A DNA stretch of 64,000 nt from CAVZGO01 sp963774935. Lineage in GTDB: Bacteria; Chloroflexota; Anaerolineae; Anaerolineales; UBA4823. The stretch lies in contig CAVZGO010000013.1 in the NCBI GenBank assembly GCA_963774935.1, forward strand, positions 421,983-485,982, given 5' to 3'. Positions 30,503-40,068 of this stretch are shown here, in pieces; the first letter of the stretch is position 1; every line of letters begins with the position of its first letter. Under the pieces are notes generated by a model. That model was not told the origin of the DNA. It did not search any database and saw nothing but the letters and a program-made list of their open reading frames with translations. Made by a program: the position numbers and the translations under genes.

Positions 30503-31576
30503 ATGGGAAAAATAACACGACGCGAGTTTCTAAAAATTAGCGGGCTGGCAAGCGCCGGGCTGGCTATCAATCCTGTTTTTCCATTCGGTGGCGAACAGGA
30601 TCACGGAATGCTGGCGCGTATAGCGATCAAACAGGTTGATTTGCGCGCCAAACCTAATGACGAAGCTTCAATCGTTGGCAATCGTTTCCGAGACCAGCTT
30701 ATACACTTATATGAAGAGGTACGTCCTCTGGAAGCACCAAAGTACTTTAACAACCTGTGGTACCGCGTGTGGGGTGGGTTTATCCACAGTGCGCATCTAC
30801 AACTCGTCAACGTCACAATGCAAGAACCCACTTTATCCGTGCCTGAAAGCGGCATGCTGTGCGAAGTGACTGTGCCGTTTACCACAGCCTACCAGCACAA
30901 TGACCGCGATGGTTGGTATCTGTGGCGAGGCTCGCGTTTATATTACGAAACCACCCACTGGGCTACAGCAGTAGAAACCGGACCCGACGGCGAACCCTGG
31001 TACCAAATCACCAGTGAATTAAGCAAATCAGAGAAATACTACGCCCCCGCCCGACACCTGCGACCAATTCCGCCTGAAGAATATTCACCGATTGCCACAG
31101 ACATTCCGGCAGACAAAAAACGGATAGAAGTCTCCCTGGCAGAGCAGAAATTACGCGCCTTCGAGAACGACCAGGTAGTCCTGGAGACCAAAATCTCATC
31201 AGGCATACCCAACTCCCGCCTGGCGCCTGGCGAGCTGCCTACCGCCACTCCAAAAGGCTCATTCCGTATTTACGCCAAGCAGCCAGCCAAGCATATGGGC
31301 AGCATCACTGGCAATCCAGATGCCGAAGAATATGGCGGCTTTTCTCTACCTGGCGTTCCCTGGACTTGCTTCTTCGCCAGCCCCGGTGGCTATGCATTTC
31401 ACGGAACATACTGGCATAATAACTTCGGCTTACAGATGAGCCACGGCTGCGTGAACATGCGCAATGAAGATGCGCTCTGGTTGTTCCGCTGGAGCACCCC
31501 GGCATACGACCAAAAGATCGAATCTCCCGCCGATTGGGAACGGCGCGGCAATGGTACGAGTGTTACTATTTACTAG
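30503..31576 (+). CDS. L,D-transpeptidase with Tat-type signal and SH3-like domains
   Basis: A 357-residue exported enzyme that probably cross-links peptidoglycan or attaches proteins to it. The N-terminus TRREFLKISGLASAG has the twin-arginine motif (Arg6-Arg7). Residues about 35-190 look like SH3-type modules. The C-terminal YkuD catalytic domain has FHGTYWH (His300) and SHGCVNM (catalytic Cys316). It converges with the ctaA-ctaB gene and overlaps its end by 4 nt. Confidence 0.9.
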   Translation: MGKITRREFLKISGLASAGLAINPVFPFGGEQDHGMLARIAIKQVDLRAKPNDEASIVGNRFRDQLIHLYEEVRPLEAPKYFNNLWYRVWGGFIHSAHLQLVNVTMQEPTLSVPESGMLCEVTVPFTTAYQHNDRDGWYLWRGSRLYYETTHWATAVETGPDGEPWYQITSELSKSEKYYAPARHLRPIPPEEYSPIATDIPADKKRIEVSLAEQKLRAFENDQVVLETKISSGIPNSRLAPGELPTATPKGSFRIYAKQPAKHMGSITGNPDAEEYGGFSLPGVPWTCFFASPGGYAFHGTYWHNNFGLQMSHGCVNMRNEDALWLFRWSTPAYDQKIESPADWERRGNGTSVTIY

Positions 31577-33397
31577 ACCAGTCGGTCAATCATCAATACC
31601 AGGAATATAAAAGCAAGGTACATGCTCGAGTAGCGATACATTTTCCAGGCAAGTTTGTTGCCGCCATCATGCCACACTTTCCAGGCAGCATACAGCAGCC
31701 AAATCCCTAACAACGCTGCACCAACGATATAAATACTGCCCCCCAGGCCGAACAACGGCAGCAACATGGTTAAGCCCACAAGCTCGAGCGTGTACAGGAA
31801 AATCTGCCAGCGAGTTTCTTTTTCCCCTCGGATGACAGGCAGCATCGGCACTCCAGCCCGGGCGTAATCCTTGCGTCTCACCAGCGCCAGAGCCCAGAAA
31901 TGCGGCGGAGTCCACATGAAGACCACCGCAAACAAAAACAACGATGGCACATTCAGACTTCCGGTTGCGGCTGCCCAGCCAACCAACGGAGGAATTGCAC
32001 CTGCACCGCCGCCGATAACAATATTATGAACGGTAGCCTTCTTTAGGAAAATGCTATAGAGCAGTACATAGTATATGATTCCTGCAAGACTTAGCAACGC
32101 AGCCAGCATGTTTACAAATGCCACCATGATATAGAATGAAGCCAGGGTCATCGCCACACCAAAAGCCAAGCCCTCCGCCGGGGTCATCCGCCCAGAAGGG
32201 ATCGGTCGCTTTTGTGTACGCTGCATCTTTGTATCATCGTAGCGATCAATGTACTGGTTGATTGCTCCAGATCCTCCGGCTGCCATAAATCCCCCCAGCA
32301 GGGTCCAAAATACCAGCTCCAGTGGCGGCCAGGCTTGAGCTCCAATCACCATTCCGGCGAAGGTGGTCACCAAAAGCAACAAAACTACAATGGGTTTGGT
32401 GAGCATGAGAAAATCTTTGATCAAGCCTCGACGCCCTCGGATTGAGGCACTCTCCTGCACTTCCTCATCCACGGTTCTGCCACTTAATCCAACTGCTGCG
32501 ATCTGCACAATCATCGCAGCCCACATAGCCGCCGCGCTTGCTTCGTGTAACGCAACAAGATAAGCAGGATACCCGGCAACCATCTTGGCTCCTAACAGGG
32601 CCTGGCTGAAGAACAACACAAAGGTGGCTGTTGTCGAAACCAATATCGCTACCTGAGAGCGTTGGGTGCGCCAGGCACTGATGAGCCAGATCACCATCCA
32701 GACACCTGCCACACCAACCAGCAACCGGTGCAGCATGCTGATCCACCCAGCAATACCATCTACTCCAATATTACAAAGAGGCCATCCCTGGCATGCAGTC
32801 TGATCCGGGATGGCGGCAACCACTGCACCACTAAGCAATAGGACAAACATAACTCCCAGCTGTCACCATGGAACGACGGGCAAACGGCGAGCGAAAAACA
32901 AGGCGCTCGTGAGAATCGGCAGATTGATCGATCCGCTTAGTGAGGCTAAATGCAACAGTACAACTAATTATTAACGCGCCAAAGGCTAATAAAGATAAGC
33001 CCAAATGTAATGCAGCAATTACTGGTTGGGTCTCACCATTTCCCAGGCTGTTGAGCCAGGCACCCAACCCGATCTGTACAGTGAGTAAGCCAGTCGAAAG
33101 AAACACTGGCACACTGATCCATCGATTTTTCCGATAGCCAGTCCAGGCAGCTATGCTACTGAGTATTACAAACGGTAACACCATCAACGTGGCTGCGCGA
33201 TGCAGGTACTCAATTAAGGCGCTATTACTGGTGGGCGGCGTCCATTGCCCAAAACATGTCGGCCAATCGGGGCATCCTGTTGAGCTGCTGACGCGCTGCA
33301 TGCCACCAAGTACAATCACCAAGAACATCAGGATGGCACTCGCCAGCAGCAGAAAGCGGATATTTGTTTCAATGAACTTTAATAATGATCGCATCAT
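31573..33397 (-). CDS. ctaB: fused haem A synthase - protohaem IX farnesyltransferase (CtaA-CtaB), frame-disrupted
   Basis: The N-terminal about 310 residues are a COX15/CtaA-type haem A synthase (VLGGMQRVSSSTGCPDWPTCFG, EYLHRAATL, then ACQGWPLCN, MLHRLLVG and ALHEASAAAMW). The C-terminal about 290 residues are a COX10/CtaB farnesyltransferase with the prenyl-diphosphate motif NQYIDRYDDTKMQRTQKRPI. It makes haem O and then haem A for the oxidase encoded upstream. The frame breaks at CCC 32855-32857; removing one base joins SMVTAG to VMFVLLLSG, giving 607 residues. Fusions of this type are known in Thermus and some Chloroflexota. Start 33397 has GGAG about 8 nt upstream. Confidence 0.9.
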
Positions 33398-33424
33398 GAC
33401 CTGAACTCCAATCTTACGACCCAA

Positions 33425-34253
33425 TCAGGATGGTTTATCCTGATCTACTATTACCTGTGGGACAACCAGCGGATCATTTAACCTGGCTGGAATAACCTTC
33501 TTGACTGCTCGCTTTTGTTCCTGTCGCTGAATGTAAAAAGGATAGCCAATGACGAGAATTGCTGTAAATAGGAACCACTGTATGGCATAACTCATATGTG
33601 ATCCTTCGGTCAGCTCCAGATCCGGTTCGGAGCGACGGGGTAATCCGGTCCAGGATGGATCGGGCGCTTGCTGAATATAGATCGGCAGCAGAGGTGCTCC
33701 AATCTGCTCTTCCAGACGAGGAATGTTAACAAAATTCCAGGTTGCTAGCGGTGGCTCACCCGGAGCGGGAGTAGGGTCGCTGCGTTTACCCAGCTCAGCT
33801 TTACTTTGTGAGGATCTGATAACACCCTGCACGGTCACCTGACCGGGCTCGGCGAACTTGGTCCAATCTCCAGTTTGGTAGTCTGCGCCAGGAATCCAAC
33901 CACGATCGACAAGAACTACCTGGTCACTGCCGAGAATGCGCAGCGGTGTAATCAGGTGGACTCCCCATTCGTTGTTCCAATACTGGTTGCGCAATGCAAT
34001 CTCACCCGAATTCAGCATATTCACCATTGACCACCACCGCCCGATATTCCATACCAGTCAAGTCTTCCGATAAGTTTGCCCCGGTCAGATCGAGTGATGG
34101 TTGGGTCGTCTGAGCGAGGACACGAGCATTGAACGCCCGGCGCTGCTGCAAGCGGTCAAGCTGCCATATCCCCAATCGAATCATCACTGCTGCTGCAGCA
34201 ACCACCAGCAGGGTGGCAAGTAGCCATCTACGGATGAACATTGAAGCGATCAT
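33425..34253 (-). CDS. SURF1-family cytochrome oxidase assembly protein, frame-disrupted
   Basis: A membrane protein that helps insert haem A into subunit I. The N-terminal helix is followed by the family motif LGIWQLDRLQQRRAFN and, later, VLVDRGWIPG; a second helix (FLFTAILVIGYPFYI) closes the protein. The frame breaks at CCC 34005-34007; removing one base joins NGEYAEFG to EIALRNQYW and gives 275 residues, normal for SURF1. It lies 2 nt after the upstream cupredoxin-like gene. Confidence 0.88.
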
Positions 34254-34255
34254 CT

Positions 34256-34816
34256 CTAGCCTTCCTCAGCAGTGTCTGTAGTGGAACCGTCATTTTTCTT
34301 TGTACCCTTTGGCTCACGAATGGGCACGGCTGCCAGGCTATAAAGATAGATCAGCGCCGCCATGGTTGGCACTGCCAGGGTGATCCCGATGAGGCGAGTC
34401 CCCCAGGTGGTAGCCTGTCGAACATCGATATCAATCGATTCATCCACCTGGAAAGAACATGAATAGGACATGGTGGTCGGCTCATCCATTCCTAACGTGC
34501 CGGTTGCTCCTGCAGGCACCCACATCGGACCCAACTGGTGGCTGACTTCATCCTGGTTTACTACTTCTAAAACATCCCCAACGACAAATACCAGATCCTC
34601 CGGAATCGTTGGCTCTGGCTCGCCAGCCTTCATCCTCTCCGCAGTCCCATGGGGAATAATCACCTGCACGATCTCAGGCTGGCGGTCATAAGGCTCTCGC
34701 TGCATCGCATAGGTGATTTCATTAAAAGCAACGACAAAAACCAGGCTGATGCCAAAAACAATTGCCAGCCTCACCAGATATGGTTTCTTCTTGGATTGAG
34801 CCTTCACAGCCAACAC
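34256..34816 (-). CDS. cupredoxin-like membrane protein of the oxidase locus
   Basis: A 186-residue protein with a transmembrane helix at about 18-37, an extracytoplasmic domain and a second helix near 138-163. The domain has the strand pattern of a cupredoxin (VVGDVLEVVNQDEVSHQLGPMWV, then SYSCSFQV), with a His and a Cys placed roughly as copper ligands, though a full type-1 set is not clear. The GTG start directly follows the sco1 stop. The context (sco1, surf1, ctaA-ctaB) suggests a role in copper delivery or oxidase assembly; this is inference. Confidence 0.6.
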   Translation of the reverse strand: MLAVKAQSKKKPYLVRLAIVFGISLVFVVAFNEITYAMQREPYDRQPEIVQVIIPHGTAERMKAGEPEPTIPEDLVFVVGDVLEVVNQDEVSHQLGPMWVPAGATGTLGMDEPTTMSYSCSFQVDESIDIDVRQATTWGTRLIGITLAVPTMAALIYLYSLAAVPIREPKGTKKNDGSTTDTAEEG

Positions 34817-35419
34817 CTATTGGTTCCGCAGTACATGTTGAATATCATTAACAATTTTTTCGACATCCATGCCGAACGGATAAGTCAGCTTCCAGTTACC
34901 CATCGGGTCAACCAGGTAAATCCGTGATGTGTGGTCCACCAGGTACCCACCGGCGCTCGTCGTTTCTCGCTTCGCCTGGTAAACCCCATAAGCCTGCCAA
35001 ACAGGTTCAAGCTGCTCGCGCGTTCCACCCAGCCCGATGAAGCTCGGATCAAAATTAGGCAGATAGGCTTGCAACTGCTCCAGGGTATCCCGTTCGGGGT
35101 CAACAGTTATAAATAGGAAGCGCACTCTATCTGCTTGCTCCCCCAGCTTTTGCTTGATCTGCTTATACTCAGAGAGTGTAACCGGGCATACATCCGGGCA
35201 GTGAGTATAGCCGAAGAAGATCAAGACCACCTGTCCTTCTTGAGCGCTTAATCGGAATGGGTTGCCATTTTGATCCGGCAGAGAGAAATCGGCGGCTGGC
35301 ACAGGCGGATCAATTAACGATCCCTGATAAGAATAATTCCGCTCAGCTATCTGCCAGGCAACCAGGACAAAAACCAGCCCAAGCACCACCCCAACCGCAA
35401 TCAAACTGTATTTTTTCAT
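34817..35419 (-). CDS. SCO1/SenC-family copper chaperone
   Basis: A 200-residue membrane-anchored thioredoxin-fold protein that delivers copper to the CuA site of subunit II. It has an N-terminal helix (residues 5-24), the copper motif THCPDVCP and the distal ligand His in LVDHTSRIYLVD. Length is typical. Part of the assembly-gene block on the minus strand. Confidence 0.93.
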   Translation of the reverse strand: MKKYSLIAVGVVLGLVFVLVAWQIAERNYSYQGSLIDPPVPAADFSLPDQNGNPFRLSAQEGQVVLIFFGYTHCPDVCPVTLSEYKQIKQKLGEQADRVRFLFITVDPERDTLEQLQAYLPNFDPSFIGLGGTREQLEPVWQAYGVYQAKRETTSAGGYLVDHTSRIYLVDPMGNWKLTYPFGMDVEKIVNDIQHVLRNQ

Positions 35420-35527
35420 TTTTGTTCTTCACAACATCTGGATCGCCAGCAGCCCTCCCTACCAGCAATCCAGATATCGAGCTGCATCATAAGTGAGGAT
35501 AATTAACCCAACCTGTCTTGCAGAATG

Positions 35528-36106
35528 CTAGATCACCGGACGTCCAATAAGATATAGAGCCGGAAAGTAGAACATCCACACGACATCAATGAAATGCCAG
35601 TAAACCGCTGCCGCTTCTACCGCCCAGTGCTTATCAGCGGTGTACATACCCTTACGTGCTTTCCGCCAGACAATGAAGAGCAACAGCAGACCAGTCAGAA
35701 CGTGAAAGGCGTGGAAGCCCGTCATCGTGAAGAAAATCGACCAGGTTGATCCGTCTGATGGACGACCAGGAGCCATGGGCCACTCTACAAACACCACGCC
35801 GACCAGGAATAAGGCTCCCAAGATCAAAGTTAGCAGTGCATTGCGCAGAAAACCGTTCAGATCGCCAAATGACATAAGCGTCTCAGCGCGGAACATGAAG
35901 TAACTGCTGAGTAGCAGAATTGTGGTGATCACCAACCCCAGCAGTTGATTAACCTCCGGATGCTGGTTTGTACCCAACAGATAGAACCGGGCAACCAGCA
36001 AACCAATGAACATGAATGCATCAGAGACAATGAACAACCACAACCCCAGGCGATTGTTGCCCTCTTTGTGGCGGTATTCTGCAAGCGAGATAGTTTCAGT
36101 AGTCAT
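35528..36106 (-). CDS. ctaE: cytochrome c oxidase subunit III
   Basis: A 192-residue protein with five hydrophobic helices, including the family motifs LGLWLFIVSDAFMFIGLL and FFTMTGFHAFHVLTGL near the C-terminal half. This is the short five-helix form of subunit III. It overlaps the end of the subunit IV gene by 4 nt (ATGA). Clear member of the oxidase operon. Confidence 0.93.
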   Translation of the reverse strand: MTTETISLAEYRHKEGNNRLGLWLFIVSDAFMFIGLLVARFYLLGTNQHPEVNQLLGLVITTILLLSSYFMFRAETLMSFGDLNGFLRNALLTLILGALFLVGVVFVEWPMAPGRPSDGSTWSIFFTMTGFHAFHVLTGLLLLFIVWRKARKGMYTADKHWAVEAAAVYWHFIDVVWMFYFPALYLIGRPVI

Positions 36107-36321
36107 GAATGGGTCTCCTCATCACTGGCAAACACGCGCCCGACGTGCATATAATCTCGGATGACAAAATAGGATTTCAATGCCGCAATCCCGAGTAGAA
36201 ATGCAGCTCCCCACCAGATTTTTACATACGCACCGATCAAAAACTCAGCAATGGTCAGGAAAACCAACAGGACAATGATAGCCGTACCATTACGCAGGAC
36301 CAGCTTCTTTTTTTCATCCAT
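36103..36321 (-). CDS. cytochrome c oxidase subunit IV
   Basis: A 72-residue protein with three hydrophobic stretches and the motif ALKSYFVIRDYMHV, characteristic of prokaryotic subunit IV (CyoD/CtaF-type). ATG 36321 is chosen because GGAG lies 8 nt upstream; another in-frame start is at 36336. Placed between subunits I and III as in other caa3 operons. Confidence 0.82.
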   Translation of the reverse strand: MDEKKKLVLRNGTAIIVLLVFLTIAEFLIGAYVKIWWGAAFLLGIAALKSYFVIRDYMHVGRVFASDEETHS

Positions 36322-36403
36322 AACATCACTCCGCATTTCAAAAATTCCTGGCTCCGATTGTGGTTATGTGCAATCGAAGCAAAATCAATTAGTTGATACG
36401 CAA

Positions 36404-38344
36404 TCAGTCCGTTGCAGCCGGTGCTGCGGCGGTCTCGGCGGTCGCCACCTGAAGGTCAGGATGGTAGCGCTCCTTATCGATGTTCACATAGGCGGAACCC
36501 GCCAGACCATAATCATAGGGCTCACCAACCACTTCAATAGGTGTCTCATAGTTGTAAACAGGGATTGGTGAAGGTATCTGGAATTCTGGTGAACGCGAGC
36601 GCCACGGATTGGCGGAGGCAGCCCGACCGCGTGCAGCGCTGTATGCCAGATTGATGACAGCGATAATTACCGAGATGCCTATGACGTAACCTGCTATGGT
36701 GATTGCGATCTGTTGCGGCTCAATGAGCAATCCCGGGTCCCACACTCCGATCCGGCGTCGCATCCCAAGCAGACCAATCTGCATTTGGGCTAAGGACTGC
36801 ACATAGAAAGCCGGCAGCATCAAGGCAAAATGCAGCTTGCCCAACTTTTCGTTATACATTCGCCCGGTGTATTTCGGGAACCAGTAGTACAGTGCAGCAA
36901 AGAATGGGAACACGTAACCGCCGAACATGGTCGCATGGAAATGACCCACAATCCAGTAAGTGTCTTGCAGGTGCAGATCAGTAGCAACTGTAGCATTTGG
37001 CGGGCCGCTCAAACCACCCAGTAAGAAGATCGAGATAGCGCCCAGGACAAATAACATTGGCGTCTCAAAAGATAACTTCCCGCCCCAGAGCGTGCCGATC
37101 CAGCTAAAGAACTTCACCCCAGTGGGGATTGCCACCAAAAGTGTGGTGTACATAAACGGGATACGTAAATAGGGCTCCATGCCTGAGGTGAACATGTGGT
37201 GCGCCCATACCAGGAAGCCCACCAGCGCAATACCGAAAGATGACAGCGCCACCCAGCGATAACCGAAGAGCGGTTTTCGAGCAAAAACGGGCAGTAATTC
37301 ACTGATAACCCCCAGCCCAGTTAACACGAATACATAAACCGCCGGATGCGAATAAAACCAGAAGAGATGCTGGAACAATATCGGATTACCACCGCCCTCC
37401 CCGAGGAAGAAGCTCATACCGAACAAGCGCTCAAAAAGCACCATCTGGAACGAGAGCCCAATCAACTGCGTGGCCGTCAATGAGATCAGGGCAGTTGCAA
37501 GGGCGGTCCAAACGAAGATCGGCATGCGGAAATAATTCATACCTTTTGCGCGTATACGGATCACGGTGGTAATCAGGTTCAACGCTCCAAGGATGGAGGA
37601 GAATCCCACCAGGTAGACACCGATGAAGAACATATCCATACCCAGCGGCCCACGCGTGCTTAACGGCGGATAGCCCGTCCAACCCGTTTCCAAACCGCCA
37701 AAGAACAAGCTACTGAGCAAGATCAGCACTGCTGGGACATTCATCCAGAACGCGAATGCATTCAGGCGAGGGAAAGCCATGTCCTTGGCGCCGATCATCA
37801 CCGGTACCAGGAAGTTTGACATGGCAGCGACGCCCAATAATATTCCGGCGATCATCACAATGCCGTGCAGTGTCATCACCGTGTTGTAATCCTTCAAGTT
37901 CATCCCAAAAGTCTCGTAAGTCCCTGGGAAAGCCAGTAATGTGCGGAAAATCAGGGCAAACAAACCGGCTAACATGAATACGATCAACGAAGTGACGCCA
38001 TACTGGATGCCAATCGCTTTATGATCGTAGGAAGCGCTCAGATAACGAGCCAGACCAGAAGGAAATGCATCATGCGGGTGCTCTGGGGTCTCTTGCCCGC
38101 GCGCCCATTTCAGCCAATCGCTAACCACACCATGGGCTAACATGAAACCAAAGAAGCCAAACAATGCACCAACGACCCAGGCTGACCGAGGCAACCCGTA
38201 TAACTGCGCATCGATCAGCGGCAACCCTAACGCCAGGCGGATCACCGAAACCAGGACGATGCCAGCCAGCAAGCCTGCGAAAAATCCGATTAACCCCTTT
38301 ACCAAACCTATCGAAAAGAAACCCGCTCGTTTAGTATTTTCCAT
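36404..38344 (-). CDS. ctaD: cytochrome c oxidase subunit I (A2-type, YSHP motif)
   Basis: The catalytic subunit with haem a, haem a3 and CuB, about 646 residues. Ligand motifs are visible: MTLHGIVM (low-spin haem), WFYSHPAVY (CuB His with the Tyr cross-link), WAHHMFTSG (CuB) and VGHFHATMFGG (haem ligands). The usual Glu of the D-channel (GHPEV) is replaced by a Tyr-Ser pair (YSHPAV), the hallmark of A2-type oxidases such as those of Thermus and Rhodothermus. It has an N-terminal extension with two added helices. ATG 38344 has GGAGG 6 nt upstream. Confidence 0.96.
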   Translation of the reverse strand: MENTKRAGFFSIGLVKGLIGFFAGLLAGIVLVSVIRLALGLPLIDAQLYGLPRSAWVVGALFGFFGFMLAHGVVSDWLKWARGQETPEHPHDAFPSGLARYLSASYDHKAIGIQYGVTSLIVFMLAGLFALIFRTLLAFPGTYETFGMNLKDYNTVMTLHGIVMIAGILLGVAAMSNFLVPVMIGAKDMAFPRLNAFAFWMNVPAVLILLSSLFFGGLETGWTGYPPLSTRGPLGMDMFFIGVYLVGFSSILGALNLITTVIRIRAKGMNYFRMPIFVWTALATALISLTATQLIGLSFQMVLFERLFGMSFFLGEGGGNPILFQHLFWFYSHPAVYVFVLTGLGVISELLPVFARKPLFGYRWVALSSFGIALVGFLVWAHHMFTSGMEPYLRIPFMYTTLLVAIPTGVKFFSWIGTLWGGKLSFETPMLFVLGAISIFLLGGLSGPPNATVATDLHLQDTYWIVGHFHATMFGGYVFPFFAALYYWFPKYTGRMYNEKLGKLHFALMLPAFYVQSLAQMQIGLLGMRRRIGVWDPGLLIEPQQIAITIAGYVIGISVIIAVINLAYSAARGRAASANPWRSRSPEFQIPSPIPVYNYETPIEVVGEPYDYGLAGSAYVNIDKERYHPDLQVATAETAAAPAATD

Positions 38345-38368
38345 ACGTACCTCCACGATAATCGCAAG

Positions 38369-39409
38369 CTACTTCAGCGAGAAAATGTAAGCGATAATAT
38401 CTTGAATCTGCTGGTCGGTGAGCTGCTGACCAAAATTCTGCGGCATTACATTCGGTGTATAACCTTGCACAATCTGAGCATTGGGATTCAGGATAGAGCT
38501 GCGCACATACTCCTCATCTGCCATGAAGGTTGTGCCATCTGTTAGCACCACATTTTCACCGGACAAGCCCAGCCAGGTTGGACCAACGCCAGGGGTACCA
38601 TCAATCGAGTGACAGGTGAGGCAGCCATAAGTATTCACCCATTTTGCCCCACGCTCCACGGGATCAGCCGACAAGCCGAGCTCGCTCGTCAACCAGGCAT
38701 CGAAAGCATCCTGGGAAACGACGATCACTGGCGACTCCATTAAAGCATGCTGCTCACCGCATAATTCTGCACAGCGAACCTTGAACTCTCCCGCCTGAGT
38801 CGGGGTGATGAACAGTTTTCGCATAAAGCTCTCTCCCCCTGGCAGTGCATCTTGTTTTACGCGGAACTCGGGTACCCAAAAGGAGTGAATTACATCATTC
38901 GAAACCAGACGCAACTCAGCCTGCTTGTTTACGGGCATGTACATCACGTCAGAAATAACTGTGGATCCATCGAGTTGTGGATACTCAAAACGCCATGACC
39001 ACTGCTGACCTACCACACGGACGATGAGTGGTTTTGCTTCCTGGCGGAGCGTTTCACTGAGAGATCGACCTCCCCACACTGCAAAAACCATGACCGTGAT
39101 CAGAGGCAGTATGGTCCAGGTTATCTCAAGCTTGGTATTCCCCTCGATGTGAGCTGCATCAGTGGTGTCGCCCTTTTTGCGTCGAAAGACGAAAATGCTA
39201 TATAGCATAAAAACAACGATCAAAGAAAAAAGGAAAGCAATGACGACGGATTCGCCCCGAAATAGAGTATCAATCGGCGTCGCTTGCGCACTGGCGGCTA
39301 CCGGTAGCAACCGGATGTTTTGCAGCGCAAATAGTAATGCGACAGTCATGATCACAACCAGGATTGAGACGACAACAAAATGCATTATGTTTTTTGCGCG
39401 ATTTTTCAT
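38369..39409 (-). CDS. ctaC: cytochrome c oxidase subunit II with C-terminal cytochrome c domain (caa3 type)
   Basis: Two N-terminal membrane helices, then a CuA domain with VIHSFWVPEFRVKQDALPG and CAELCGEQHALM (all CuA ligands present), then a cytochrome c domain with CLTCH and distal Met in NVMPQNFG. This makes a caa3-type oxidase that accepts electrons through its own cytochrome c. I place the start at ATG 39409, preceded by AGGAGAG with 5-6 nt spacing, giving 346 residues. The frame, however, stays open upstream into a receiver-like domain, described as a separate entry. Confidence 0.92.
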   Translation of the reverse strand: MKNRAKNIMHFVVVSILVVIMTVALLFALQNIRLLPVAASAQATPIDTLFRGESVVIAFLFSLIVVFMLYSIFVFRRKKGDTTDAAHIEGNTKLEITWTILPLITVMVFAVWGGRSLSETLRQEAKPLIVRVVGQQWSWRFEYPQLDGSTVISDVMYMPVNKQAELRLVSNDVIHSFWVPEFRVKQDALPGGESFMRKLFITPTQAGEFKVRCAELCGEQHALMESPVIVVSQDAFDAWLTSELGLSADPVERGAKWVNTYGCLTCHSIDGTPGVGPTWLGLSGENVVLTDGTTFMADEEYVRSSILNPNAQIVQGYTPNVMPQNFGQQLTDQQIQDIIAYIFSLK

Positions 39410-39934
39410 ATTAACTCTCCTGTGATTTGCTTTCCTTTTTACAGGCTCATCCACCATTAAATCTTTCGCGATGTCATCGGAATAAGTCCACTCTTTAAGC
39501 CAGTCATCGATTTGTGCCGCTGCGAGTGTACGCCGGTCATAAACTACTGCCTCGCTGGTGCCCTGCAATGACAGCAAGACTACGCGAAGCTTCTTTTCAC
39601 CCTCGACAAATCGTGCTAAAAACTCATCTCGATTGAGTGTTTCATCGTCATAATCGACAATTACCAGGTCAGGGGCGAGTTTTTCCAGGGCAAGCATAGC
39701 CTCTTCCAGGTTAGTCACCACTCCCGCAACTTCCACCCCCTGCGCCTGGCGTTCGCGCAGCAAGCTACTCAATCCCTGAGCAAATAACGCATGACCAGAG
39801 GCAATCAACACACGGCGTTTCTTGGGTAAGTCAGACCTGACCAAGGTAATAGATAGATCCTGTTCGTTAATAGAATTATTCCAGTCAAATTTATCAAATA
39901 TCATCCAATTTGTCATCGACAGGGCTGAAGACAA
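39410..39934 (-). CDS. degenerate response-regulator receiver-like domain in frame with subunit II
   Basis: About 150 residues read in frame into the oxidase subunit II without a stop. It resembles a NarL-type receiver: RRVLIASGHALFAQGLSSLLRE, then LAPDLVIVDYDDE with the phospho-acceptor Asp, then LRVVLLSLQG. The acidic pair that binds Mg is replaced by Ser-Gly, so phosphorylation is unlikely. The start may be TTG 39934 or ATG 39904, neither with a good ribosome binding site. Because coxB has its own strong site and this window has many one-base errors, a lost stop is as likely as a true fusion: a one-base change would end this frame within about 45 nt of the coxB start. Confidence 0.6.
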
Positions 39935-39959
39935 AATAAGGATATTCTATAACCCGGAA

Positions 39960-39979
39960 GGGTGATTTATAAATCACCC
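39960..39979. promoter_or_regulatory. perfect 20-bp palindrome upstream of the oxidase operon
   Basis: GGGTGATTTATAAATCACCC is a perfect dyad with no central gap. It lies 26-56 bp upstream of the possible starts of the receiver-coxB frame and 89 bp before the divergent AlkZ-like gene. On the minus strand it is followed by TATAGAAT at a distance consistent with a -10 box. A gapless palindrome suits a dimeric repressor or activator site better than an RNA hairpin. Confidence 0.65.
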
Positions 39980-40055
39980 GAAGCCAGGTCCTTTTCTTAA
40001 TACACTCAAGCTTGCGAGGATTGGTATTACGGCTGAAATTTATTTACGGAACCGT

Positions 40056-40061
40056 TATAAT
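40056..40061 (+). promoter_or_regulatory. -10 box of a probable leaderless promoter
   Basis: A perfect TATAAT ends 7 nt before the ATG at 40069 and no ribosome binding site fits between, so the transcript would begin at or near the start codon. The upstream CTGAAA at 40034-40039 (16-nt spacing) is a weak -35. Confidence 0.55.
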
Positions 40062-40068
40062 CGCCCCT

